Below, piece by piece: positions 33,433 through 45,038 of a stretch of 64,000 nucleotides of DNA. The DNA is from Cunninghamia lanceolata (lineage: Eukaryota > Streptophyta > Pinopsida > Cupressales > Cupressaceae): positions 186,001-250,000 of the forward strand of contig BSBN01001149.1 of assembly GCA_027924645.1 (NCBI GenBank). The letters run 5' to 3'. The position numbers and the translations under genes are program-made. How positions within the stretch are numbered: the stretch's first letter is position 1; each line of letters begins with the position of its first letter. Below the pieces are notes generated by a model. It was given only the letters and a program-made list of their open reading frames with translations, made no database searches and was not told the origin of the DNA.

Positions 33433-33734
33433 GAAATTAAACTAGTCTTTCGAAGGAAGAAAGATGGCGTTCGCGTGCTCTGCAAGCCGAGCTAGGGCGA
33501 CCGTGCCCTAGCTCGTTCTCTGCGTGTTGCTTGCTTCTGCATTGTGGGGGGGTTTTTTTGAAGCTTTCGGGGTGGTGGTGGTAGGTTTTTTCTTTTCTGG
33601 AGGCCTTCTTGCTGCCGTTTGGGTGGCTTGTGGGTGGAAGGGTTTTGATCCTTCCCTTGGGGTCTTGTCTTTTTCCTTTTCTTGCAAATGTGTCCTGGGG
33701 GTTTGCATGCCTGCTAGGGATCTTGTTTTTTGCT
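33433..33734 (+). other. 5' leader of the LINE
   Basis: About 300 bp between the target duplication and the probable ORF1 start. GC-rich, then T/G-rich. In plant L1 elements this part contains the internal promoter; no specific motif was recognised. Confidence 0.6.
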
Positions 33735-35165
33735 ATGCAGGGTGGGGAAACTTCTGGGGCTAGCCCCAAATTGGATTTCCGATCAGCAGTTGGTTCGAAG
33801 CCTTCGGCGCATGGAGTGAATGTTTTTGATAATACACTGTTTTCTTCAGAGATGGAGATGAATGATCTAGGATCGGTTAGTGGTTCCCGAATAACGAAGA
33901 TTAATGGGTGTTTGGAAAGATGCAAAGAGCGACCGAAGTTGATTATCCCGATGGAAATGCTTGCTGATGATATTGAATACTATTCAAGGCACTCTTTTTA
34001 TTGCAAGTTCATGGGTTTGAGAGTCTCGCTCCAATTTTTGGAATCCTGGGCTCAGCGGACTTGGATGCCAGAGGGGGAGATGGAGATTAGGCTCCTTGCG
34101 AACAACTTTTTTATGGTCTCTTTTGATTGCATGGCAGATCGGAACAAGGTCTTCGAGGGTGGCCCCTATTTTTATAACCAGGTGGGTTTGTTTATCAAGC
34201 CATGGCATGTTGGCTTCAACCCGACGGAGGCCCTACCGAGTCGGATCCCAGTTTGGGTTCGGTTGCTGTGGTTTCCAGTTGAGTGTTGGCGGGATGACGT
34301 GTTGCATTTGGTGGCTTCAATGCTCGGTAAACCTATTGGGTCCTCACAACAGACGCAGTATAAAAAGGTAATGACTTTTGCTCGTATCTGTGTAGAAATT
34401 GATTTAAGAAAGCCACTGCCAGATTCTATTGAAGTGAGTGCTGGATCATATACTTGGGTGCAACAGCTAGATTATGAAACCCTACCTTTTTGGTGTCGTC
34501 TTTGTCATGAATATGGTCACTTGCAGCGTAGATGCCCTAGGGCTAAGCCTGTTGTGCCCCAACCTTCTCAGCCTTCTCGTAATCCACCTAGGGCTGATAA
34601 TGGTAAGGAGTCTATTCCGGGTGATGGTAATGGAGATGATAGCTATGTCCCTGTCAAGGCTCGCAATAGGAATCGGGGCCAGAAGCGGACCTTGAGGGAG
34701 AGGCAGGATGATGAAACTTTTAATAGGTTTGAGGTGCTGGATGATCTCAGCCAGGAGGAAGTGAATCTGAGGTTGCTAAACTTGGATCAGGGAACTTTGG
34801 GTACAGGACAGGATGGGCCATCATTGGAGGCCATGCAGGTTGTGCAAGAGATTGGGGTGGGGCAGATGGATACGGATCAACAATTGATTGTCCAGACTGA
34901 ACAAGAATCCTCTATTGGAGCTTTGAAGAGTGGTGGAGGTGGTTCCCCATTGCCCCTGAAAGGAGGCAAGGATGTGGGGAAGAGCTCTTTGGCCTCCTCT
35001 CGTTTGGGTATTCAGCAAAATGAACTAAAGAAAGGGGTTGGTGACAGGACTTCCAAGCTGGGAAGGAAAAAGGATATGGAGAAGATTAAATTAACTGGGG
35101 AAACTTTGGTGGAGTCAGGGTCAGTCAAGACTCTGGATTCACATTTTTCAGGCCCCCAGAAATGA
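33735..35165 (+). CDS. LINE ORF1 protein (DUF4283 and zinc knuckle)
   Basis: RNA-binding ORF1 protein of a plant L1 element. The frame is open from 33609, but the first 42 residues there look like translated leader (hydrophobic, no family similarity), so I prefer ATG 33735, giving 476 codons. Numbered from that start, residues about 50-200 form the DUF4283 domain (MEIRLLANNFFMVSF, KVFEGGPYFY, LPVWVRL-like IPVWVRLLWFP). A CCHC knuckle CRLCHEYGHLQRRC follows near residue 255 (about 34494-34536). The C-terminal 200 residues are polar and low-complexity. No stop or shift. Its TGA overlaps the ORF2 start codon. Confidence 0.85.
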   Translation: MQGGETSGASPKLDFRSAVGSKPSAHGVNVFDNTLFSSEMEMNDLGSVSGSRITKINGCLERCKERPKLIIPMEMLADDIEYYSRHSFYCKFMGLRVSLQFLESWAQRTWMPEGEMEIRLLANNFFMVSFDCMADRNKVFEGGPYFYNQVGLFIKPWHVGFNPTEALPSRIPVWVRLLWFPVECWRDDVLHLVASMLGKPIGSSQQTQYKKVMTFARICVEIDLRKPLPDSIEVSAGSYTWVQQLDYETLPFWCRLCHEYGHLQRRCPRAKPVVPQPSQPSRNPPRADNGKESIPGDGNGDDSYVPVKARNRNRGQKRTLRERQDDETFNRFEVLDDLSQEEVNLRLLNLDQGTLGTGQDGPSLEAMQVVQEIGVGQMDTDQQLIVQTEQESSIGALKSGGGGSPLPLKGGKDVGKSSLASSRLGIQQNELKKGVGDRTSKLGRKKDMEKIKLTGETLVESGSVKTLDSHFSGPQK

Positions 35166-38100
35166 TTGTTCTCTCATGGAATGTTAGGGGCTTGAACAGT
35201 GGCCCTCGACAAAAAGCTGTTCGTGATTTGGTTAGGAATCATTCTCCAGATGTTCTTTTTCTTCAGGAGACTAAATTATCTGTAGATAATATGTTGGCCA
35301 TGGCTCCTAAGTTGTGGAAATATGGTGAATGCCAGTGTATGGGGGCTCTTGGTGCTTCTGGAGGGGTGGCTTGCTTTTGGAACCCTCGGAAGATTTTCCC
35401 TCTATGGTGGATGTCCTCTAGATCCTCTATATCCCTAGTTGCCTCTTGGTATGAGACTGGTGAGTGTATTCTCCTCTCTAATGTGTATGCTCCTGTTGAG
35501 TTTCTGGGTAAACAACTTCTATGGTCCCATCTTCATTTTATTCGTAGCTTAGCTCCTTTCCATCCGTGGATTATGGCTAGTGATTTTAATGCTATTGTGG
35601 AGTTGTCTGAGAAAAGAGGTGGTATTCCTAGGTTGGAGCCTTCTACTCTGTTATTCAGAGATAGCATTTTTGAATTAAATCTTATTGATGTTCTACCAAG
35701 TAATGGTCGCTTCACTTGGAATAATAGGAGAATTGGTGAGAGTTGTGTTGCTAAGAGGCTTGATCGATTCTTGGTTTCCTATTATTGGGTTGGAGACTTA
35801 TGGTCCACTCGATCTAAAATTCTTGATTGGAGAGGTTCTGATCATTGGCCTATTAAGCTTAGTATTACCTCTGCTCGGGGGCCTTGTTCTCCCTCATTCA
35901 AGTTCCAGATTATGTGGTTACGGGATCCTACTCTTCATGAACTTGTGGCTGAGTGGTGGCGGATTGGTAGACCAACTTTTGGTACAGCAATGTACACATT
36001 CTCCAAGCTTCTTCAGTTTGTCAAATATCAGCTTAAAAGGTGGAATCGACGATGCTTTGGTAATATCTTTCATGCTAAGGTTGTTGCCCAGGAGGAGTTG
36101 AATAATATTACGCGGTTGATTCGTGAGAATGGGGCCTCTGAGGATCTTCTAAGGGAGGAGGCTAAGACTTTGAAAGTGGTTGAGGAATTTGAATTGTGGG
36201 AAGAAATCTATTGGAAGCAAAAGGCCCGGGTTGAATGGTTACAGGAAGGTGATAAAAACACCGCCTTCTTCAATTCTGTGAGGGACAGGAGGCATGGTAA
36301 TTCCATTCCTTTTTTGGTGAATGATAGGGGTGAACGTCTTGCCTCATTTCAGGAAATCTCTGCTGAGGCATCTCAGTATTTTGCTACTTTATTTAGGGAG
36401 GATTCACAAGGGGGCTCTGTTGAGGAAGCACAGGTTCTTTCTTGTATTCCTCAGTTGGTCTCCAGGGAGGCGAATGAGTATCTGATGAAAGATATCTCTC
36501 TTGATGAGCTGGAGGGGATTGTGTTTCAGATGAAGAAGGGTAAAGCTCCTGGTCCCGATGGTTTCCCAATTGAATTTTTTCAAGAATTCTGGGATATCAT
36601 AAAGTTGGACCTTCTGGTGGTTGTCCTTGAGTCCCAGAGGAATAAGCAGATGCTTCGTGCTCTGAATTCCACCTTCCTTGCTCTCATACCCAAGTGTGAA
36701 GGGGTTGATAGGTTATCGCAGTTCTGGCCTATCTCTCTTTGCAATGTGGCTTACAAAATCATTTCTAAGTTATTGGCTGAGAGATTGAAGAAGTGGCTTA
36801 AAGTGCTGATTTCAGAGGAACAGAGTGGATTTGTGGCAGGTCGACAGATTCTTGACGGGGTTGTCATTGCTACAGAGACCATCCACTCCATGGACACCTC
36901 CCACGAGAAGGCTATGTTCATTAAGCTGGATATGGCTAAGGCTTATGACAGGGTTAGATGGTCTTTTTTGCAGAAGATCCTTGTTTCTTTTGGTTTTGGT
37001 GAGGAGTGGATCCAATGGGTCATGAGTTGTGTCACATCTGTTTCCTTCTCAGTTTTGTTAAATGGAGATCATTCTGAACTTTTTGGTGCCTCACGGGGCT
37101 TGCGCCAAGGGGATCCTCTTTCTCCGTATCTTTTTCTGCTTCTTGTGGAAGGCCTTGGACGTTTGTTGAAAAGAAGGGTGGAGCTTGGCACCATTCAGGG
37201 TTGGCGATGGGGTGGAGACTTGCCTCCGCAATCTCATTTACAGTTTGTTGATGATATTGCCTTGATGGGGATGGCTACTGTTAGGGAAGCTACTAACTTG
37301 AGGCAGGTGTTGGACATATATCTTGTTGCTTCAGGACAATTGATTAATGAGGAGAAGTCATCCATATTCTTCTTCAATACACCGTCCCCAATTCAGAGAA
37401 GAATTGCCAATATCTTGAGGTTTCAGATAGGGGTTCTCCCTTTGACGTATCTGGGTTTCCCAATTTCTGCTCGCCATCTTCCCAAGGGTTCTTGGCAGAA
37501 CATTATTGATAAGCTCCGTGCAAAAGTTAATCATTGGACCCACAGATGGTTGTCTTTTGCGGGGCGGGTTCAGCTTCTCAAGTCGGTGGTGCAGGCTCTT
37601 CCTACCTACCGATGTATGCTTCAGGTGGCTCTGATGGGTTTTCTGAGGGAGTTGGATTCTCTTGCTAGGCAGTTCTTATGGGCAGGATGTTTGTCATCAT
37701 CCAAGTGGAGCCTGGTCAGGTGGGATGTTGTGTGCAGCCCAAAGCAATTTGGTGGTCTTGGTCTTCGTCAGTCTGCTTTATCCGAAGTGGCTGTGGCTGC
37801 TAAGCTATTTTGGAGATGGTGTGTGGAACAGGATCAGCCGTGGGCCAGTATATTATCTCATAAGTATTTCCCGGGGATTCCACGGTAGGATCTCCCTCGT
37901 TACCCTCTTGAGGGGAAAGGTTCAGTGATTTGGAATACTCTTCAGAAGGGTGCAAAGCTTATCAAGGAAGGTTTATTTTGGATTTGTAGATGGGGAACTA
38001 AAGCTCTCTTCTGGTCAGATTCTTGGGATGGATTCCCTCCACTTACTTCTCAGTTCCCCAACCTTCTTCCTTTGTGCCAAAGATTTCTTAAGGCTGGCTG

Positions 38101-39466
38101 GGCTAGGGTGAGTGACTTCAAGTCTATTGCTTCTTTTGGTCAGTTGGAGGTAGCTCATTGGAAGGATCCCGCAGTGTGGCCAGATTTGGGACTTGCAGAC
38201 GATAGTGCTGAGCTTCACAAGATTCTTCATAGTAGGAGTTGTAGTTCTCTTCTGGAAGAGGATATTCTTGCTTGGACCCATAATCCTAAGGGGGTTTACT
38301 CTGTTGCTTCTGGTTATCAGGTGTTATTGGCTCAGAAGCTAACTGGGGTGGAGGTTCATTGGTGGAAAAGGGTGTGGAATAAACTCTCGTGGCCTAAATG
38401 CAACTGCTTTGTTTGGACTTTGGCTTGGAATAGGTGTTTGACCTGGGATAACATTTGTAAACGGGGATTTCATGGACCTTCAATTTGTGTTTTGTGTGGG
38501 GGAGCAGAAGAGGATTCTTCGCATTTGTTCTTCCGGTGCCCCTTTGTTGTGCAGCTTTGGCATTGGTGGTGGGAGGTATGGAAGCTTCCTTGTAATCATG
38601 TGTGCTCTTTAGTTGAATTTTGGGATAGTATGGGAAGACCTCCTTCTATGGCTTCCTTTTTGCAGGAAGTTTGGTTCGTGGGTCCTACCTTTCTGCTTTG
38701 GCAGATTTGGCTGGAGCGGAACCGCCGAATTTTTTGTGATCAGAAGTTGGTGGGTCAGCAAGTTTGGCTGTGCATGCTAGGAATGGTGCAAGAGTCTGTT
38801 TCAGCTAAATGTGATGTGGTTTTCCCCTTAGAGAGAAGTGATGAGGAGTTGGTGGCCAGACTGGGTCTTCAAGAAATTCATTTTTCTTTTGTCAATTCCA
38901 GGAACTATAGGCATGGGAAAAAGAGGGTTCAATGGGTTGGAAAGTGGTTACCTCCTCCCAACGGATTTTTAAAGATCAATACTGACGGTTCTTCTAGGGG
39001 CAATCCTGGGCCTGCTGGAATTGGTGGAGTTGGTAGGGACTCAGCTGGGTCAGTGATTTTTCTGTTCTCTATTCATGAGGGGGTGAAGACTGTTAACTTC
39101 ATGGAGGGTCTGGCAATTCTGCATGCTATTGAGAGGGCCCTTGCTTTGGGCTGGAGAAAAGTTATATGTGAAGCTGATTCACAGATTTTGATTAATCTCT
39201 TGAATGAGCGAAAGATATCTGATATTAATTGGCAGTTGGCTTCGGTGGTTCAGCGGATTCTTCAGGTTAGTTCTCGGATGGAGGAAGCATCCTTTGTTCA
39301 CATCCTGAGGGAGTGGAATCAAGTTGCCGACTGCTTGGCCAAATGGGGCTCTGAGCATGATAGTGGTTGGAAGGTTGAGGATTGGGATCAGGTTAACCCT
39401 GAGCTGCATTTGGATTTAGACCGGTTCTTGGAGGAGGATAGGAGGATACATGGGGATAGTTGAGGT
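35162..39466 (+). pseudogene. LINE ORF2: endonuclease, reverse transcriptase and RNase H, one stop
   Basis: The start ATG overlaps the ORF1 stop as ATGA, suggesting re-initiation. Residues 1-230 are an APE-type endonuclease (SWNVRGLN, QETKLS, NVYAP, ASDFNAI, RLDRFLVS, GSDHWPIKL). RT spans about residues 440-780: PKCEGVDRL, FIKLDMAKAYDRV, GLRQGDPLSPYLF and QFVDDIALM (catalytic FVDD about 37244-37255). TAG at 37886 is the only in-frame stop; the phase continues from 37925. Then comes the zinc-binding RT-associated domain (CVLCGGAEEDSSHLFFRCPF). RNase H at 38970-39380 keeps all four acids (NTDGSSRGNPG, MEGLAIL, CEADSQ, NQVADCL). Total about 1434 codons. Plant L1 elements are known to carry an archaeal-like RNase H here. 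Confidence 0.9.
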
Positions 39467-39585
39467 TGTTTATGCTGTGGGGTTTTTGCCTTATTTTCTG
39501 GGGCTGGGTCCCCTGGTTATTATTGTAATGTTCTTTTCTGATTTCTAATAAAGTTTTTACCCCTTTTTTCAAAAAAAAAAAAAAA
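39464..39585 (+). terminator. LINE 3' end: AATAAA signal and poly-A tail
   Basis: aataaa lies at 39547-39552 and a run of about 15 A at 39571-39585. The right target duplication follows. This is the expected 3' end of an L1 transcript. Confidence 0.9.
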
Positions 39586-39598
39586 TTCCCATTCCATT
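39582..39598. repeat. Target site duplication of the LINE, right copy
   Basis: aaaattcccattccatt, identical to 33416-33432; the first bases overlap the poly-A tail. Confidence 0.9.
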
Positions 39599-41258
39599 CA
39601 AATATCCCAAAAATCCCACAAGAAAAATAAAAGACATGAAAATATTAAGTCTATGTGGGTACCAAAATGCCTAAATCACCCATCTCCTAAGCAAACAACT
39701 CCATTGCTTCCTACACCACCTTCCCATCAAAAGCGTAAATGTTTATCACGGTGTGTGCAACTATTGGTTATGGTTTCCTTCCATCCCAGAACATTTTCAC
39801 ATACTTCTGTCTCCCCATCCTTCATCCACTACCCTGCATATCTTCCTTATCACCTTCCCATGGTCCATGCTTTTGTATAAGTCTTTCACCTATCCTCTTG
39901 CAATCCACATCACAAATCCACCACCCTTCCATTCATAATCCACTATTGCACCTTCCATAATGCACTATCTACCTTCTCCATCTATCTTCCATGCAATTTT
40001 CCTTACCAACATCTATGAGTATAATTGACATGGTCCATGCGATGACATCCATCTAGTGGGACTATCACCTTTCATGGAGCTAGACACTAGAGTCCCTCCC
40101 ATCAATATCCATTTATCCCATCCAATTTTTTTTTTAAAAATGAAAAAGAAAAAAATAAAAAAAAGTAAAGATAAATCCCTTTGTCTAATGGTGAAAACTT
40201 GGTAAATAGGTGCCTTGGATAAGTACCATGATGAAAACCTAGCAAATAGGCATCATATGTAGGTTCATCTTCTATGTCACTTACACTTGGGGGCACTTTG
40301 TCTTATCTAACCTATCATTTCATACCATTTCATATCCTATCTTACCATGTCCTTATACACATACCTATCATGTTGAGTCTATTCATCCCTTCCTCTTTTG
40401 ATCTTGATAAAGATTGGGGGCAAAAATGTTGAAACATGCCTTGAAAAAAACTCTTAATATACCTCATCCCTTCCAATCCATCCTGTCATCCTATCATCAT
40501 TCCATTGTCATCAGCCTAATCCTATCATAAGTCCTATCATCATAAGCGTTGTCATGAAAAATCCTAAGAATGGGGCATGCTATTCCCATGTGACATAGCC
40601 TTTTAGATCACATCCTTGCTATCTTACGCGTACATCCTTTCCATCCCTTATCATCCATCCTTATATCTATCCATTTATCATGAGTCATCCATCCACTATA
40701 GCCTATCCTTTTACCCATCTATCTATCAAAAACTTTCCATCCTATCACCCATCTTTTATCCATCCTATCTACTTCCTTGCACCTAGACTCGGTCCTCCCT
40801 TGTCATTGGTATCTAGCATAAATGCTACACAAATTGTAAATCCATTGACATCCCAAAATATATCCAAAAATAAAAAAAATCGAAACATATCAAAATACAA
40901 AAAAAAAAATCACAAAATGTCCTGAAAAAATACAAAAAATCATAAAATGTCCTGAAAAAAAAATCCAAAAAAAATTAGAACATCTCAAAATACAAAAATC
41001 CCAATATTCCAAAAATTCAAAAAAATTATAACATTTCCAAAATACAAAAAAAATCGTATATCCACAAAAAATCCAAAGCAATAGAATCAACTAATCAAAT
41101 TCAAATCAAATCAATTTTTCAAAACAATCATTCCAAATCAATTCACCACTTCTTCAAATCAATCCTTTAAATCAATTCTTCAATCCAATCAATTCATCGA
41201 TCATCTAATCAAATCAATTCTTCAATCACTTCATCCAATCATATCAATCAAATCAATC

Positions 41259-42300
41259 TAAGCAATAATCTCAAATGCAAGTCACACTAATCCATATCAA
41301 ACAAGCTAATCAATCAAGTCACATTATCCAATCACATCAATGGTCTTGATCCTAATCTTGTCGTCAACTAAATCAATCATCATCATCATCAATGGGATAT
41401 ATCGTTCCCACATCCTTGTGTTGATCTAGGGATATATCATTCCCCGCAATGACAACACTATTATCATCATCATCATCATCAATCAAACAATCAATCATTG
41501 GTTTACAACTTGACAAGGGTAATACCTTGTTTATTTTTGCATTATTTGAGCATACTGGGAATACTTGCTTGGCTTAGATTGAGTAGACACTCCAATCAAT
41601 TCATCTATTCCTCAAACTCAATCCAATACATATCATCTCATCACATCAACATCATATATCAACAAACATCCAATCAATCAATCAAAATTATATCAATCCC
41701 ATCTCATCAAACATCCAATTAACAACCTGACCAATCCATCTACCATCACCATCAATAAAACACAAATCAGAACTACATATCATCTCTATTGTTAAGTGCC
41801 TTGATCCCATGGACAGGGTATGTAGGCAGTCTAGAGTACGAAGGAAGTGCCCATATTCAGACACAAGGCGATATTCCTCTTTCTTCTCTCTCATCATCTT
41901 CTTCTATCATCTATCTTCATCAATTTTTCCAAATCAATTCTTCCAATCAATCAATCAAACCACTTCTTCAAATCATCAATCCATCGCTTTTTCCAATCAA
42001 TCTCATCAACAATAAACTCAAATGCAAACCAATCCTTAAATCCATACCAATCAAGTCAATCAAGCTTGTCAAATTATCCAATCGCAATCAATGGTCTTGA
42101 TCCTAATCTTGTCAAAACCAAATCAATTAATCATCAATGGGATACATCATTCCCACATCCTTGTGTTGATCTAGAGATATATCGTTCCCCACCATGACAA
42201 CACTTTTATCATCATCATTTATCAATCAATCAATCGACAATTAATCATTGGTTTACAAATTGATAGGGGCAATACCTTCTTTTTTTTGTATCATTTATCC
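41259..42300. repeat. Two ~300-bp direct repeats, offset ~740 bp
   Basis: 41259-41560 and 41998-42300 share caatggtcttgatcctaatc, cccacatccttgtgttgatc, gatatatc(a/g)ttcccc and atcattggtttacaa, in the same order. The divergence is moderate, with small indels. Confidence 0.8.
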
Positions 42301-42717
42301 ATGCTTGCTTGCTTTCTTGCATGTGTTATCTTTTTATCTTGCATTTGCATCAAATCCAACCTAGCGAATATTCATATCTTGTATCTAGATAAGGTTGTAT
42401 TACGCTGGGGCACGAGACACATCATCACCTTGGTCCTCATACCTTGGTGCATAATGTCTAGTGCTAAGTCAAACATCATGATTGCTCACTTCATTACAAC
42501 ATAATGCATCATTCATTTCTTCTATCCCTTCCCTAATCTTTTTCGACCAATCCATTTCATTTCGAGAGCCTACCCATGTTTCTCCAACCCGCCTATCCTC
42601 TCGAGGGGGCATCCTCATCCTATCTTTCCATTACCATCTTTTTCTTCTATCCATACCTTAGCTTCTTTGAAACGATGTTACTTGACACAAATTTCATCAT
42701 CTTGAACATCATCTCAA

Positions 42718-42729
42718 AGAGGGGCAAAA
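42718..42729 (+). other. Polypurine tract of element G
   Basis: agaggggcaaaa directly precedes the LTR start tgtagacac at 42730. Confidence 0.9.
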
Positions 42730-43646
42730 TGTAGACACTCAAAATTGTCCCATTTCATTATCTATGCATTAAACTCATACTGCACTATATACCTTCATTT
42801 TTTCTAACACACTTATATTTCATTTTCCTCTTCACATGCTCAATTAATTAAATAAATTTTATTTATTTAATTAATTTTCATTATTCTTCCATCTACCATC
42901 AAATGATTAAATAATTTTATATTATTTAATTATTTTGTCTTTTCTTCTAATAAATAAATAAAATCATTTATTTTATTTATTTATTCACCATGTCCATAAA
43001 TTAAATAAATTTTTTAATTTATTTAATTTATATTATCTTCTATTCTTATCTTATTCCTCCAAACGTGCAAGTGGGCCCTGTTGTCCATAAAATAGTAAAA
43101 ATCAAAATGTGGGACAATTAAATGAAATAGAAATAAATCTATTATCCTTATCACTCCAACTTTCAAAATAGAAAAAGTGTTCTATCTTGAGAAGGAATCT
43201 TATCTTCATCAACAACCCACCTAATCTTTCTAAATAAAGTGTCTTTTTATGGACACTTGGCATGTGCACGTTCATCCATATCTCTCGTTCATCCTTAGCC
43301 ATTGAGCTTTTCTTTTATCCTCCACTGTTGATCATCCTTTCACCTTTGTCTATAAATATGGCCTCTCATAAGCCATTTGTATGCATTGAGTTTAATACCC
43401 TTACACTGTTGAATTATCATTAGAACCTTTACATCATTCTTCTTTAATCTTCTCATCTATCTATCTATCTTCTTCTATCATCTTCATCTTGTCGTTATGC
43501 TGCAGCTGTGAACAACCAACATTCAATAAATCAAGCAAAACAATCATGCATGCATCATCATTCGAGGTATTCAAAAAGTGTGGGTAAAGAGGTAATTTGC
43601 ATTTTATTGTTTTATCTTATATTTTATCCAAATTTTCTTGTCTACA
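42730..43646 (+). mobile_element. 3' LTR of element G
   Basis: 917 bp from tgtagacac to gtctaca, collinear with 26711-27630 with roughly 5 percent differences by eye. It keeps all four palindromes and the TATA box (43351-43358). Palindrome four is extended by about nine bases. Confidence 0.95.
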
Positions 43647-43651
43647 CACCT
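43647..43651. repeat. Target site duplication of element G, right copy (cacct)
   Basis: Exact copy of 26706-26710. The last 15 bases of the F LTR follow. Confidence 0.95.
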
Positions 43652-43669
43652 TTCTCACACTTAACATTT

Positions 43670-43684
43670 TGGTGAACTCGTAGC
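43670..43684 (+). other. Probable primer binding site of element F
   Basis: tggtgaactcgtagc lies three bases after the LTR end (cttaaca at 43660-43666). The position fits; the tRNA is not identified. Confidence 0.5.
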
Positions 43685-43956
43685 TTCGAGCATTTGCATC
43701 TTACTGATTGATAAAATCATATCTTGCATTGATTTCATTGCATATTTATCAATATTCATTCAAAAATCTTGCATAATTTTAGAAAAAGTGCATAATTATC
43801 ATACTTTTACAATTACACATCGTGTATTACAACATAAGAAAATAGCATCTCTTTCACATTATCTTTGCAATACATCATAAAGTTATCTATATTGTTTTTT
43901 GTGTAACACTTTGAACATCTTGATCACTTCATTTGTAGTGACATGTTTTTTAATCT

Positions 43957-45038
43957 TTGCAACAAGCTTCAAAAACTTGGTTTACTCTTCCAAGACATTT
44001 CATTATGGCATGTTCTAAGTGTTCCTCTTTGGTATCTTTGCATGCGTATATCAAAGAGTTTAAAAGTTTTTACAAATTCGTTAATATGCATCCTTATGTT
44101 TTAGATCACATGGCATCCATGTATAGTATTGATATCTTTAAATGTTCTTTATATGAAATCCTTGGATGTATAGCTGATTTTGATAGCTTCATAACTCTCA
44201 TGGGTGCATATCCTTCAATATTGGAAAACCTTACTAAAATCATCTCCATGAATTGTCATGGTGATAATTCTTCTTCCACTCATACCACAATTTATGATAA
44301 TACGATGGAACTAGTCTCTAATACATGTGATGGTGACCTAGCCTTGTCTATTTCACCCTATGATTTGGATCCCTATCCCAAAATTGCTCCCACTTGTGAG
44401 GACATTTTGGCAAAAGAAGATAAAATCATTGATACATTCACCCTACCCTCTTTTCATTCCAATGCTCTCCCTTGGAAAGATGAAGCATTAGTGGATGAAG
44501 AGCCTCTTTTCAAAAAGGATCCTCCATGGGTAAATAATGGGCGTTCATCTAATAATATTAAAACTTCTATAATGTACATGAGGCTTCTATGACTCATCCT
44601 ATGGATCTCCCGCCTTTGATTGAAAGTTCAAGTACAATGTATATCACTAAGGATGTGAAGAGCATGGATAATTCTCCTTTGGTTTCATGTTCAAACACCT
44701 TGAACTTCACTAAAGATACAATCATCAACAATTCTTTTAAGAACATTTTACCTTCCCTTCATTCCAATGCCCTCCCTTCAAAAGACAAAGCATTAGTGGA
44801 TGAAGAAAAGTCTCTCACATTAAATCCTTTGGGGATGGATGTTGAGCTTAATCCAAGTAAAAACAATGATAATTCAATTATCATTAATAGACTTATTCCA
44901 CCCACTAAGGGGATAGTGAATAAGTCTAATAGTGTTCCTAAAATCATTGTGCATAAGGCACCGAATGCACCTTCTCACTTCAAACTGGTGATTACTGTTA
45001 TCAAATTATACTTTGTAGCCAATTTGGTTAGGCTATAA
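43957..45038 (+). pseudogene. Element F unknown ORFs (possible gag-like or accessory)
   Basis: Two adjoining open frames, 43957-44592 (211 codons) and 44589-45038 (149 codons), overlap by four bases in different phases and were probably one ORF. I recognise no domain. The first part is mixed hydrophobic and helical (FYKFVNMHPYVLDHMASMY). Then a repeated phrase follows: LPSFHSNALPWKDEALVDEE near residues 165-185 of the first frame and LPSLHSNALPSKDKALVDEE near residues 55-75 of the second, so a segment of roughly 300 bp was duplicated. The C-terminus reads VTVIKLYFVANLVRL. The place after the PBS suggests the Gag position. Confidence 0.45.

Larger units (their letters stand above)
33433..39585 (+). 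mobile_element. L1-type LINE, 6.15 kb, nearly intact
   Basis: A non-LTR element with ~300 bp 5' leader, ORF1, ORF2 (endonuclease, RT, zinc-binding RT-associated domain, RNase H), a poly-A tail and a target duplication. It is much more GC-rich than its surroundings. Only one stop interrupts ORF2. It lies in the coding relic of element G; joining 33432 to 39599 restores the reading there. It is the youngest recognised insertion of the F-G-LINE stack. Confidence 0.95.
39599..42729. other. 3' part of element G after the LINE
   Basis: The first ~300 bases continue the Pro/His/Lys-rich relic (MWVPKCLNHPSPK, echoing MVWVPKKKS before the LINE). After about 39900 no coding sense remains. The strand is C/A/T-rich with many aatcaatca strings, A-runs at 40130-40160 and 40865-41050, and a (tca)n tract near 41466-41481. 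A ~300-bp direct repeat lies at 41259-41560 and 41998-42300. The phrase gtaggcagtctagagtacga near 41822 resembles text seen upstream of 3' LTRs in other plant gypsy elements. PPT at 42718-42729. Confidence 0.5.
26711..43646 (+). mobile_element. Large pol-less LTR element G (LARD-like), nested in the 5' LTR of F
   Basis: It has two LTRs (920 and 917 bp) starting TGTAGACAC and ending TCTACA, a cacct duplication on both sides, a PBS-like site and a perfect PPT (agaggggcaaaa) before the 3' LTR. After removing the L1 LINE the interior is about 9 kb. It has no RT, RNase H, integrase or protease that I can find. The only recognised domain is a G-patch at 32735-32850 within a Pro/Ser/His-rich coding relic (about 30960-33430 and 39586-39900). 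LTRs differ by roughly 5 percent by eye. It must rely on enzymes of another element for mobility. Confidence 0.9.

Noticed and set aside
33437..33925. 162-codon minus-strand frame at the LINE start
   Set aside because: It is antisense to the LINE leader and ORF1 and crosses the target-duplication border of the LINE, so it is a shadow.
41789..42197. Three overlapping plus-strand frames of ~70-115 codons
   Set aside because: They arise from low-complexity aatcaatc repeats that stay open in all phases; no domain.
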